Source of the DNA: Cupriavidus pauculus
Lineage (GTDB): Bacteria; Pseudomonadota; Gammaproteobacteria; Burkholderiales; Burkholderiaceae
Length of the DNA stretch: 64,000 nucleotides
Assembly (NCBI RefSeq): GCF_003854935.1
Contig: NZ_CP033969.1
Location: 186,001-250,000, forward strand
Direction of reading: 5' to 3'
Within the stretch, counting starts at the first letter, position 1. The number at the start of each line of letters is the position of its first letter. The notes under the pieces are model-generated. The model was not told the DNA's origin. It did no database searches and was given only the letters and a program-made list of their open reading frames with translations. A program made the translations under genes and the position numbers. Positions 8,456 through 16,643 of the stretch are shown here, piece after piece.

Positions 8456-9979
8456 ATGCCTGATCCGCAAGTCTCTCCTGCCGGCCCTGGCGGTCCCACC
8501 GCCACGGCTGCCACGCCTGCCGCCCCCAAGTTGCGCATCCACTGGGGCCTCTACCTCGCCGTCGCCGTCCTGCTCCTGCTGGTGGCCTTGCCCATGCCGC
8601 CCGACCTGCCCGTGGCGGGCCAGCGCATGCTGGCCATCCTGGCGTTCGCCGTGGTGGTCTGGATTACCGAGGCCGTCACGTACGAAACCAGCGCCATCAT
8701 GATCACGTCGCTGATGGCGGGGCTGATCGGCTTTGCGCCGATGGTCAACGATCCCAACACCCTCTACGGCACGTCGCGGGCCCTGGGCATGGCGCTGGCC
8801 GGGTTCTCGAACACCGCGCTGGCGCTGGTGGCCGCCGCGCTGTTCATCTCGGCCGCGATGACCGTGACCGGGCTGGACCGGCGCATCGCGCTGGTCACGC
8901 TGTCGGCCATCGGCACCAGCACCCGGCGCATCCTGCTGGGCACCATCGCCGTGACCATCCTGCTGAGCCTCGTGGTGCCCAGCGCCACCGCGCGCAGCGC
9001 CTGTACCGTGCCGATCATGATGGGCGTGATCGCGGCGTTCGGCGTCGACAAGAAGTCGAACATCGCCGCCGGCATCATGATCATGGTGGCCCAGGCCACC
9101 AGCGTCTGGAACGTCGGCATCCAGACCGCCGCCGCGCAGAACCTGCTGACGGCCGGCTTCATGGACAAGCTGCTGGGCGAGCGGGTGACGTGGCTGCAAT
9201 GGCTGGTGGCCGGCGCCCCGTGGGCCATCGTCATGTCGGCCGTGCTGTACTTCCTGGTGCGCTGGCTGCTGCCGCCCGAGACCGACGCCATCGCCGGCGG
9301 CAAGGAAGCCGTGCAGCGCGAGCTGGCCGCGCTGGGGCCGATGACCGGTCCGCAGAAGCGCCTGGCCGCCGTGGCCATCGGCCTGCTGCTGTTCTGGGCC
9401 ACCGAGGGCAAGCTGCATGCGTTCGATACCGCCACCATCACGTTCGTGGGGCTGGTGATCCTGATGATGCCGCGCATCGGCGTGATGGACTGGAAGACGA
9501 TGCAGCAGCGCACACCGTGGGGCACGCTGATCGTGTTCGGCGTGGGTATCAGCCTGGGCAGCGCGCTGCTGACCACGCAAGCCGGCCAGTGGCTGGGCCG
9601 GTTCGTGGTCGAGCATTCGGGCCTGGCCGAGCACGGCACGCTGATGATCTTTGCCGTGCTGGCCGGGTTCCTGATCCTGATCCACCTGGGCTTTGCCAGC
9701 GCCACGGCGCTGACGGCGGCCCTGCTGCCGATTCTGATCTCGGTGCTGCAGCAGCTGCCGGGCGACATCAACCGCGTGGGCATGACGATGCTGCTCGGCT
9801 TTACGGTCAGCTTCGGCTTCATCCTGCCGATCAACGCGCCGCAGAACATGGTGTGCCTGGGTACCGATACCTTCAACGGCAAGCAGTTCGCCCGTGTCGG
9901 CATCCCGGTCACGATCATCGGCTACCTGCTGATGCTGCTGTTCGCCAGCACGTACTGGCGCTGGCTGGGCTGGGTCTGA
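8456..9979 (+). CDS. DASS (SLC13) family sodium/dicarboxylate symporter
   Basis: 507 residues with an AAGGA ribosome binding site. After a Pro/Ala-rich N-terminus the protein has about 11-13 hydrophobic helices, with SLC13 features such as the early WITEAVTYETSAIM stretch and a late FGFILPINAPQNMVCLGT stretch, like the SNT/SNA-type substrate and sodium-binding loops. Members import C4-dicarboxylates, citrate or sulfonates with sodium. The Ldh-type 2-hydroxyacid dehydrogenase 67 bp downstream suggests that the pair handles malate, sulfolactate or a similar hydroxyacid. Substrate is inference. Confidence 0.85.
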   Translation: MPDPQVSPAGPGGPTATAATPAAPKLRIHWGLYLAVAVLLLLVALPMPPDLPVAGQRMLAILAFAVVVWITEAVTYETSAIMITSLMAGLIGFAPMVNDPNTLYGTSRALGMALAGFSNTALALVAAALFISAAMTVTGLDRRIALVTLSAIGTSTRRILLGTIAVTILLSLVVPSATARSACTVPIMMGVIAAFGVDKKSNIAAGIMIMVAQATSVWNVGIQTAAAQNLLTAGFMDKLLGERVTWLQWLVAGAPWAIVMSAVLYFLVRWLLPPETDAIAGGKEAVQRELAALGPMTGPQKRLAAVAIGLLLFWATEGKLHAFDTATITFVGLVILMMPRIGVMDWKTMQQRTPWGTLIVFGVGISLGSALLTTQAGQWLGRFVVEHSGLAEHGTLMIFAVLAGFLILIHLGFASATALTAALLPILISVLQQLPGDINRVGMTMLLGFTVSFGFILPINAPQNMVCLGTDTFNGKQFARVGIPVTIIGYLLMLLFASTYWRWLGWV

Positions 9980-10046
9980 CACCCCGCGCCCGCGCCCCCG
10001 GATCGCCAACACGCCAATCACTTACTGACAACCAAGCGTCCCCATC

Positions 10047-11093
10047 ATGAAACTGTCCCTGGAGGCCGCGCGCGCCTTTGCGCGCAATATTCTGACAGCG
10101 CAGAATGTGCCGATCGACATCGCTGACGATGTCGCCGAGCACCTTGTCGAAGCCGACCGCAGCGGCTACACGAGCCACGGCATCTCGATCCTGCCGAACT
10201 ATCGGCGGGCCATCGACGGCCAGAGCGTCAACCCGGCCGGCCGCGCCGAATGCGTGCTGGATCGCGGCACGCTAATGGTCTTCGACGGCCACGGCGGCTT
10301 TGGCCAGCACGTGGGCAAGACCGTGATGCAGCAGGCCATCGACCGCGTGCGCGAGCACGGCCACTGCATCGTCACGCTGCGCAAGTCGCACCACCTGGGC
10401 CGCATGGGCCACTACGGCGAGATGGTCGCCGCGGCCGGCCTGGTGCTGCTGAGCTTCACCAACGTCATCAACCGGCCGCCAGTGGTGGCACCGTACGGCG
10501 GCCGCGTGGCGCGGCTGACCACCAACCCACTCTGCTTTGCCGGACCGATGCCCAACGGGCGGCCGCCGCTGGTGGTGGACATCGCCACCAGCGCCATCGC
10601 CATCAACAAGGCCCGCGTGCTGGCCGAGAAAGGCGAGCCGGCGCCCGAGCACAGCATCATCGACGCGGATGGCAACCCCACCACCGACGCGTCGGCGATG
10701 TTCGGCGAGCGGCCGGGGTCGCTGCTGCCGTTCGGCCAGCACAAGGGCTACGCGCTGGGCGTGGTGGCCGAGCTGCTGGCCGGCGTGCTGTCCGGCGGCG
10801 GCACCATCCAGCCCGAAAACCCGCGCGGCGGCGTGGCCACGAACAACCTGTTCGCCGTGCTGCTCAACCCCGAGTTCGACCTGGGCCTGAACTGGGAACG
10901 CGGCGAGGTGGAAGCGTTCATCCAGTACCTGCACGACACCCCCACGGCGCCAGGCCACGCGCAGGTGCAGTACCCGGGCGAATACGAAGCCGCCTGCCGC
11001 GCGGCCGCGGATGGGTACCTGGAGATCAATCCGAATATCTGGCGGAATCTGGAGGGGCTGGCGCGGGAGTTGGGGGTGGGGGTGCCGGCGTAG
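10047..11093 (+). CDS. Ldh/malate-sulfolactate family NAD(P)-dependent oxidoreductase
   Basis: 348 residues, full length for the family (MdcH/ComC/YbiC-like, unrelated to classic Rossmann LDH). Landmarks are DRSGYTSHGISILP near residue 36, the catalytic-histidine stretch SHHLGRMGHYGEM, the PYGGRVARLTTNPLCFA cofactor region and GQHKGYALG. It oxidises or reduces a 2-hydroxyacid (malate, lactate, sulfolactate or ureidoglycolate in characterised members). It follows the DASS transporter closely on the same strand, suggesting one uptake-and-oxidation unit. Confidence 0.9.
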   Translation: MKLSLEAARAFARNILTAQNVPIDIADDVAEHLVEADRSGYTSHGISILPNYRRAIDGQSVNPAGRAECVLDRGTLMVFDGHGGFGQHVGKTVMQQAIDRVREHGHCIVTLRKSHHLGRMGHYGEMVAAAGLVLLSFTNVINRPPVVAPYGGRVARLTTNPLCFAGPMPNGRPPLVVDIATSAIAINKARVLAEKGEPAPEHSIIDADGNPTTDASAMFGERPGSLLPFGQHKGYALGVVAELLAGVLSGGGTIQPENPRGGVATNNLFAVLLNPEFDLGLNWERGEVEAFIQYLHDTPTAPGHAQVQYPGEYEAACRAAADGYLEINPNIWRNLEGLARELGVGVPA

Positions 11094-11110
11094 CCAGGAT
11101 CACTGGCAAG

Positions 11111-11243
11111 TTGCTCCCCTCTCCCACCTGTGGGAGAGGGGTTGGGGGAGAGGGCGAGGCGGCACTGCTTGCCGACCTGTCGTGATTTGACCGGCCGGCC
11201 CTCTCCCCCGGCCCCTCTCCCGCCGTGCGGGAGAGGGGAGCAA
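11111..11243. repeat. REPIN-like inverted pair of REP palindromes
   Basis: Two REP units face each other: the left begins TTGCTCCCCTCTCCC at 11111 and the right ends GGGAGAGGGGAGCAA at 11243, so the 133-bp element has 15-bp terminal inverted repeats around two internal hairpins. The layout is that of a REP doublet mobilised by a RAYT transposase in trans; no such transposase is encoded in this window. It fills the gap between the Ldh-type gene and the glycosyltransferase gene. Confidence 0.8.
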
Positions 11244-11291
11244 ACCTTGCCCCCGAGGGCATCCAGACACACCAATGGCACAATACGCGCC

Positions 11292-11987
11292 ATGCAACGT
11301 CTCTGGTCCGCCTTCGTCAAGTTCGTGCTGCTCGCCGTGGTGGGTGGCGCTTTGCTGGTTGCGTTTGCCGTGTTGATGGCCAACCGGCAGCTACCCTCGC
11401 TGGACGCGCTGATGGCGTTCCGGCACAGCGCCGGCTACGTGCGGCTGGCCGATTTTCCCCACACGCTGCCCGAGGCGGTGGTCGCCATCGAGGACGACCG
11501 CTTCTACCTGCACGATGGCGTCGACTACGTGGGCGTGATGCGCGCCGGCATCGCCAACCTGTCCGACGAGCTGTCGCAGGGCGCGTCGACGATCACGATG
11601 CAGGTGGCCCGCAACTTCTTCCTGTCGCGCCAGAAGACCTACACGCGCAAGCTCTACGAGATCCTGCTGGCCTACCGGATCGAGCGCGCGCTGAGCAAGG
11701 ACGAGATCCTGGAGCTCTACCTGAACAAGATCTACCTGGGCCAGGGCGCCTACGGCTTTGGCGAGGCCGCGCAGACCTATTTCGGCAAGCCGGTGGACCA
11801 GCTGACGCTGGCCGAATGCGCGATGCTGGCCGGGCTGCCCAAGGCGCCGTCGGCCAACAATCCCGTGGTCAACCCGCGCCGCGCGCGCCAGCGCCAGACC
11901 TACATCCTGCTGCGGATGATGGAACTGGGCCGCATCACGCGCGCCCAGTACGACGCCGCGCTACTGGAGCCGCTGCGGCTGCGCTGA
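11292..11987 (+). CDS. Membrane-anchored peptidoglycan glycosyltransferase (GT51 domain only)
   Basis: 231 residues: one N-terminal transmembrane helix (about 9-30) and a GT51 domain. The family motifs are present: EDDRFYLHDGVD (catalytic Glu67), QGASTITMQVARNFFLS, ELYLNKIYLGQGAYGFGEAAQTYFGK and AMLAGLPKAPS. These match the N-terminal half of PBP1A-type class A penicillin-binding proteins more than MtgA, but the protein stops right after the glycosyltransferase domain and has no transpeptidase. It should polymerise lipid II into glycan strands. It may be an ancient truncation kept as a stand-alone enzyme; no disrupted transpeptidase remnant follows before the mgtC gene. Confidence 0.87.
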   Translation: MQRLWSAFVKFVLLAVVGGALLVAFAVLMANRQLPSLDALMAFRHSAGYVRLADFPHTLPEAVVAIEDDRFYLHDGVDYVGVMRAGIANLSDELSQGASTITMQVARNFFLSRQKTYTRKLYEILLAYRIERALSKDEILELYLNKIYLGQGAYGFGEAAQTYFGKPVDQLTLAECAMLAGLPKAPSANNPVVNPRRARQRQTYILLRMMELGRITRAQYDAALLEPLRLR

Positions 11988-12076
11988 GCGCCCGCTGTCA
12001 GCGGACGCCCGATGGCGCCGCCCCGCCCTGCCGTGCTAGCCTCCGACGACCAGAAAACCGACAAGAGGACACTGCC

Positions 12077-12550
12077 ATGGAAGGAGTCTGGGGAGAAATC
12101 TACAGCACGCTGCGTTCGGAATTTGCCGACGTGCCCGACGTCAAGGAACTGACGCGCATCCTGCTGCGCCTGACGCTGGCCGTGCTGCTGGGCGGCCTGA
12201 TCGGCTACGAGCGCGAGGCGGCCGGCAAGCCCGCGGGGCTGCGCACGCACATGATGGTGGCGATGGGGTCGGCGCTGTTCGTGCTGGTGCCGCTGCAGGC
12301 CGGCATGCCGCTGAACGACATGAGCCGCGTGCTGCAGGGCCTGATGTCCGGCATCGGCTTCCTGGGCGCCGGGGCCATCATCAAGCACAACGCCAGCGAG
12401 GAAGACATCCGCGGCCTGACCACGGCGGCCAGCATCTGGACCGTGGCCGCCATCGGCGTGGCCTGCGGCATGGGCCGCGAGATGACGGCCGTGATCGCCA
12501 CCGTGTTCGGGCTGGCGATCCTGCAACTGCTCTACCGGCTCAAGAAGTAG
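12077..12550 (+). CDS. MgtC/SapB family membrane protein
   Basis: 157 residues with AGAGGA upstream of ATG. It has four to five hydrophobic segments and the conserved MgtC-N features GYEREAAGKPAGLRTHMMVAMGSALF and GLMSGIGFLGAGAI. It lacks the C-terminal ACT-like domain of Salmonella MgtC, so it is the short SapB/YhiD type. These inner-membrane proteins are linked to magnesium limitation and acid or intracellular survival; activity is not enzymatically defined. It is convergent with fdsD, with a 1-bp gap and no visible terminator between them. Confidence 0.85.
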   Translation: MEGVWGEIYSTLRSEFADVPDVKELTRILLRLTLAVLLGGLIGYEREAAGKPAGLRTHMMVAMGSALFVLVPLQAGMPLNDMSRVLQGLMSGIGFLGAGAIIKHNASEEDIRGLTTAASIWTVAAIGVACGMGREMTAVIATVFGLAILQLLYRLKK

Positions 12551-12551
12551 C

Positions 12552-12797
12552 TCAGGCGGCGGTGGCGGCCAGCGTGACCTCGAAGCGGTCGCGGTGGTGC
12601 GCCACCGCTTCCAGCACGATCGGGTCCACGCCCTCGCCGCCGGCGTCCACGTGCGCCAGGAACGCCCGTTTCATGCGCGGCTCCCAGAACTTCTTCACGT
12701 GCCCGGCGATATCCGCCAGCGCTTCCTCGCGGTCCGGCATCGCCTCGAAGAAGCTGCCGATCTGGTTGGCCATCTTGACCAGGTTCTCGATATGCAT
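12552..12797 (-). CDS. fdsD: NAD-dependent formate dehydrogenase delta subunit FdsD
   Basis: 81 residues matching the small delta subunit in size and position, last gene of the fdsGBACD operon. It starts MHIENLVKMANQIGSFF and includes the characteristic HVKKFWEPRMKRAFLAHVD stretch. GAGAAGG precedes the ATG. The subunit is needed for maturation or activity of the soluble molybdenum formate dehydrogenase in Cupriavidus and Rhodobacter; its exact role is less clear than those of the catalytic subunits. Confidence 0.9.
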   Translation of the reverse strand: MHIENLVKMANQIGSFFEAMPDREEALADIAGHVKKFWEPRMKRAFLAHVDAGGEGVDPIVLEAVAHHRDRFEVTLAATAA

Positions 12798-12814
12798 CGC
12801 TGAGCCTTCTCGCT

Positions 12815-13663
12815 TTACTCGGATTGGATTCGTTGGGGGTGGGCGTAGACCACCATGGTGCCGCCGCGCACAAAGCCGGCCAGCGTCAGCCCGGCCGTCT
12901 CGGCCAGCCGCACCGCCATGGACGTGGGGCCCGACACCGCCGCCAGCACGCCGGCCCCGATGGCGGCGGTCTTCTGCACCATCTCGTAGCTGGCCCGGCT
13001 GGTGACGATGACCGCGCCCCGGGCGATGTCTTCCTGCCCGCCGCGAGCCAGCGCCCCGGCCAGCTTGTCCAGCGCGTTGTGGCGGCCCACGTCCTCGCGC
13101 ACCAGCGCCAGCTCGCCATCGGCGCGCATCCAGGCCGCGGCGTGCGTGGCGCCGGTATCGCGCAGCAGCGCCTGGCGCTTGTGCAGCGCGGCAAACGCAT
13201 GCTCGAACACGCGCGGATCGAACGTGGCCGCGCTGCGCACGGGCTGCGGCATCCGCATCACCTCGTCGAGCGATTCGGTGCCGCAGAGCCCGCAGCCGGT
13301 GCGCCCGGCCAGCGCGCGGCGGCGCCCCTTCAGCTCGACAAAGGCCCCGGTGGCAATCTCCACCTTGACCGTGATGCCCTGCTCCCCCGCTTCCACGTCG
13401 ATGCCGTAGATGTCAGCGGCCTTGCCGACGATGCCCTCGCTCAGGCTGAAGCCGATGGCAAAGTCCTCCAGGTCGGCCGGGGTGGCCAGCATCACCGCGT
13501 GCGAGATGCCGTTGTACTCCAGCGCCACGGGCACTTCCTCGGCCAGGTGGTCCACCTCCGGCGTCATCACGCCGTGGCGCCAGCGCCGCACCGCGAACGT
13601 GCGCTGCGCCGGCACCGCGTCGGTGCCGGCGGCGCTGTCGGGGGATGGCACGTCGCGTTTCAT
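12815..13663 (-). CDS. fdsC: Formate dehydrogenase accessory sulfurtransferase FdsC/FdhD
   Basis: 282 residues from MKRDVP. It carries the FdhD signature GCGLCG (two cysteines that relay sulfur) and the downstream REDVGRHNALDKL and TSRASYEMVQK stretches. FdhD-type proteins bind the bis-MGD cofactor and transfer sulfur from a cysteine desulfurase to give the sulfido ligand of molybdenum, required for FDH activity. The gene sits between fdsA and fdsD, 13 bp after fdsA, as in the Cupriavidus necator order fdsGBACD where it is called fdsC. Two other ATG/GTG codons further upstream fall within fdsA. Confidence 0.92.
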   Translation of the reverse strand: MKRDVPSPDSAAGTDAVPAQRTFAVRRWRHGVMTPEVDHLAEEVPVALEYNGISHAVMLATPADLEDFAIGFSLSEGIVGKAADIYGIDVEAGEQGITVKVEIATGAFVELKGRRRALAGRTGCGLCGTESLDEVMRMPQPVRSAATFDPRVFEHAFAALHKRQALLRDTGATHAAAWMRADGELALVREDVGRHNALDKLAGALARGGQEDIARGAVIVTSRASYEMVQKTAAIGAGVLAAVSGPTSMAVRLAETAGLTLAGFVRGGTMVVYAHPQRIQSE

Positions 13664-13676
13664 CGCCCGCCCCGCG

Positions 13677-16550
13677 TCAGCCGGCCTGCGCCGTCTCGCC
13701 TGCCGCCCGCAGGTGCGCAAGCTGTTCCTCGTTGAACGCCTGGTAGTTGCGCTGCCACGTGGACGGCTGCGCCACCGGCATCACCTGCACCGCGGTCACC
13801 TTGTACTCGGGGCAGTTGGTGGCCCAGTCCGAGTTGTCGGTGGTGATCACGTTGGCGCCAGACTCGGGGAAGTGGAACGTGGTGTACACCACGCCCGGCT
13901 GCATGCGCTGGCTGACGATGGCGCGCAGCACGGTCTCGCCCGCGCGGCTCTGCACGCCCACCCAGTCGCCGTCCTTGATGCCGCGCTCCTCGGCATCGTG
14001 CGGATGCAGCTCCAGCCGGTCCTCGTCGTGCCAGTGCACGTTGTGCGTGCGCCGCGTCTGCGCGCCCACGTTGTACTGCGACAGGATGCGCCCCGTGGTC
14101 AGCAGCAGGGGGTACTTCCTGGTCACCTTCTCGTCGGTCGGCACGTACTTGGTGATGATGAACTTGCCCTTGCCGCGCACGAAGCCGTCGACGTGCATGG
14201 TCGGGGTGCCGTGCGGCGCCTCGGCGTTGCACGGCCACTGGATGCTGCCCAGTTCGTCGAGCTTCTGGTAGCTCACGCCCGAGAACGTCGGCGTCAGCCG
14301 CGCAATCTCGTCCATGATCTCGGACGGATGCGTGTAGTGCATCGGGTAGCCCAGCGCGTTCGACAGCAGGATCGTCGCCTCCCAGTCGGCGTAGCCGGCC
14401 TGCGGCGGCATGACCTTGCGCACGCGCGAGATGCGGCGCTCCGCGTTGGTGAACGTGCCGTCCTTTTCCAGGAACGACGAGCCCGGCAGGAACACGTGCG
14501 CGTACTTGGCCGTCTCGTTCAGGAAGATGTCCTGCACGACGATGCATTCCATCGACGACAGCGCTTCGGACACGTGCTGGGTATTCGGGTCGGACTGGAC
14601 GATGTCCTCGCCCTGGCAGTACAGGCCCTTGAACGAGCCCGTCAGCGCCGCCTCGAACATGTTCGGGATGCGCAGGCCCGGCTCCGGGTTGATCTCCACG
14701 CCCCAGGCCGACTCGAAGCTGCTGCGCACCGTCGAATCGGACACATGGCGGTAGCCCGGCAACTCGTGCGGGAACGAGCCGATATCGCACGACCCCTGCA
14801 CGTTGTTCTGGCCGCGCAGCGGGTTCACGCCCACGCCTTCGCGGCCGACGTTGCCGGTGGCCATGGCCAGGTTGGCAATGCCCATCACCGTGGTGGAACC
14901 CTGCGCATGCTCGGTCACGCCCAGGCCGTAGTAGATGGCCGCGTTGCCGCCCGTGGCGTAGAGCCGGGCCGCGCCGCGCAGCAGGTCGGCCGGCACGCCG
15001 GTGGACGCTTCCAGCGCCTCGGGCGAGTTCTCCGGCAGCGCCACGAAATCGCGCCATTGCTGGAACGCGCGGTCCTCGCAGCGTTCGGCGATGAATTGCT
15101 CGGCCAGCAGGCCCTCGGTGACAATCACGTGCGCCAGCGACGTGACCACGGCCACGTTGGTGCCCGGGCGCAGCTGCAGGTGGTAGTCGGCGCGGATGTG
15201 CGGCGAATCGACCAGGTCGATCTGGCGCGGGTCGATGACGATTAGCTTGGCCCCCGCGCGCAGGCGGCGCTTCATGCGCGAGGCAAACACCGGGTGGCCG
15301 TCGGTCGGGTTGGCGCCGATGACCATGATCACGTCGGCCTTGGCCACCGAGCGGAACGTCTGCGTGCCGGCCGATTCGCCAAGCGTGGTCTTCAGGCCGT
15401 AGCCCGTGGGCGAGTGGCAAACCCGCGCGCAGGTGTCGACGTTGTTGTTGCCGAACGCGGCGCGCACCAGCTTCTGGACCAGGTAGCCTTCCTCGTTCGT
15501 GCAGCGCGACGACACGATGCCGCCGATGGAATCGCGGCCGTGCTCGGCCTGGATGCGGCGGAACTGCGACGCCGCGTAGCCGATGGCTTCCTCCCACGAC
15601 ACCTCGCGCCACGGGTCGGTGATCCTGGCGCGGATCATCGGCTTCAGGATGCGGTCCTTGTGCGTGGCATAGCCCCAGGCAAAGCGGCCCTTCACGCAGG
15701 CGTGGCCCTCGTTGGCGGCGCCGTCCTTGTACGGCACCATGCGGACCACCTCGTTGCCCTTCATCTCGGCCTTGAACGAGCAGCCCACGCCGCAGTACGC
15801 GCACGTGGTGACTACGCTGTGGGACGGCTGGCCAAGCTGGATGACCGACGTTTCGGTCAGCGTGGCGGTCGGGCACGCCTGCACGCAGGCGCCGCACGAC
15901 ACGCAGTCAGACTCCATGAACGGCTGGCTGGTGCCGGCCGCCACGCGCGAGTCGAAGCCGCGGCCGCTGATCGTCAGCGCGAACGTGCCCTGCGTTTCCT
16001 CGCAGGCGCGCACGCAGCGGTTGCAGACGATGCACTTGGACGGGTCGTACGTGAAGTACGGGTTCGACTCGTCCTTCTTCATCTGGGTGTGCGTGGCAAG
16101 CGGCGCGGCCCCGCCGGCGCCGTCGGCATAGCGCACCTCGCGCAGGCCGACCACGCCGGCCATGTCCTGCAGCTCGCAGTTGCCGTTGGTCGGGCAGGTC
16201 AGGCAGTCCAGCGGGTGGTCCGAGATGTACAGCTCCATCACGCCGCGGCGCAGGTCGCCGAGCTTGCCGCTCTGCGTGCGCACCTTCATGCCCGCTTCCA
16301 CGGGCGTGGTGCACGATGCCGGATAGCCGCGCCGGCCCTCGATCTCGACCAGGCACAGCCGGCAGGAGCCGAACGGTTCGAGCGAGTCGGTGGCGCAGAG
16401 CTTGGGCACGCCGATGCCGGCTTCGGCGGCGGCGCGCATGACGGAGGTGCCGGCTGGCACGGTGACGGCAACCCCATCGATTTCCAGCGTGACCTGGAGG
16501 TCGTTGTCGATGGCCGGGGTACCGTAGTCGAAGTCGTCGCGAGCGTTCAA
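13677..16550 (-). CDS. fdsA: NAD-dependent formate dehydrogenase alpha (catalytic Mo) subunit FdsA
   Basis: About 957 residues. The N-terminal NuoG-like part has a [2Fe-2S] ferredoxin domain (FGSCRLCLVEI), the HxxxC motif DHPLDCLTCPTNGNCELQ and two [4Fe-4S] motifs (CIVCNRCVRACEETQ, CVSCGACVQACPTATL). The molybdopterin domain starts with TTCAYCGVGCSF and has the molybdenum-ligand cysteine in RVCHSPTGYGL; a molydopterin-dinucleotide-binding C-terminus follows (HNVHWHDEDRLELHP). It oxidises formate to CO2 at bis-MGD. I place the start at a TTG (16550) because GGGAGA lies 8 bases upstream; the in-frame GTG at 16571 has no such site. Confidence 0.93.
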   Translation of the reverse strand: MNARDDFDYGTPAIDNDLQVTLEIDGVAVTVPAGTSVMRAAAEAGIGVPKLCATDSLEPFGSCRLCLVEIEGRRGYPASCTTPVEAGMKVRTQSGKLGDLRRGVMELYISDHPLDCLTCPTNGNCELQDMAGVVGLREVRYADGAGGAAPLATHTQMKKDESNPYFTYDPSKCIVCNRCVRACEETQGTFALTISGRGFDSRVAAGTSQPFMESDCVSCGACVQACPTATLTETSVIQLGQPSHSVVTTCAYCGVGCSFKAEMKGNEVVRMVPYKDGAANEGHACVKGRFAWGYATHKDRILKPMIRARITDPWREVSWEEAIGYAASQFRRIQAEHGRDSIGGIVSSRCTNEEGYLVQKLVRAAFGNNNVDTCARVCHSPTGYGLKTTLGESAGTQTFRSVAKADVIMVIGANPTDGHPVFASRMKRRLRAGAKLIVIDPRQIDLVDSPHIRADYHLQLRPGTNVAVVTSLAHVIVTEGLLAEQFIAERCEDRAFQQWRDFVALPENSPEALEASTGVPADLLRGAARLYATGGNAAIYYGLGVTEHAQGSTTVMGIANLAMATGNVGREGVGVNPLRGQNNVQGSCDIGSFPHELPGYRHVSDSTVRSSFESAWGVEINPEPGLRIPNMFEAALTGSFKGLYCQGEDIVQSDPNTQHVSEALSSMECIVVQDIFLNETAKYAHVFLPGSSFLEKDGTFTNAERRISRVRKVMPPQAGYADWEATILLSNALGYPMHYTHPSEIMDEIARLTPTFSGVSYQKLDELGSIQWPCNAEAPHGTPTMHVDGFVRGKGKFIITKYVPTDEKVTRKYPLLLTTGRILSQYNVGAQTRRTHNVHWHDEDRLELHPHDAEERGIKDGDWVGVQSRAGETVLRAIVSQRMQPGVVYTTFHFPESGANVITTDNSDWATNCPEYKVTAVQVMPVAQPSTWQRNYQAFNEEQLAHLRAAGETAQAG

Positions 16551-16643
16551 GGGACGTCTCCCGTAATGCACTGCTTTGTAGGGATGCGCGCCCCTGAGAG
16601 GCGCGTCATTCTGGTTGGGTGGCCGTGAGGCGGCGGCCGGCGG

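Noticed and set aside
13660-15897. Long alternative frame inside fdsA
   Set aside because: Antisense-like amino acid composition; fdsA is complete and recognisable in its own frame.
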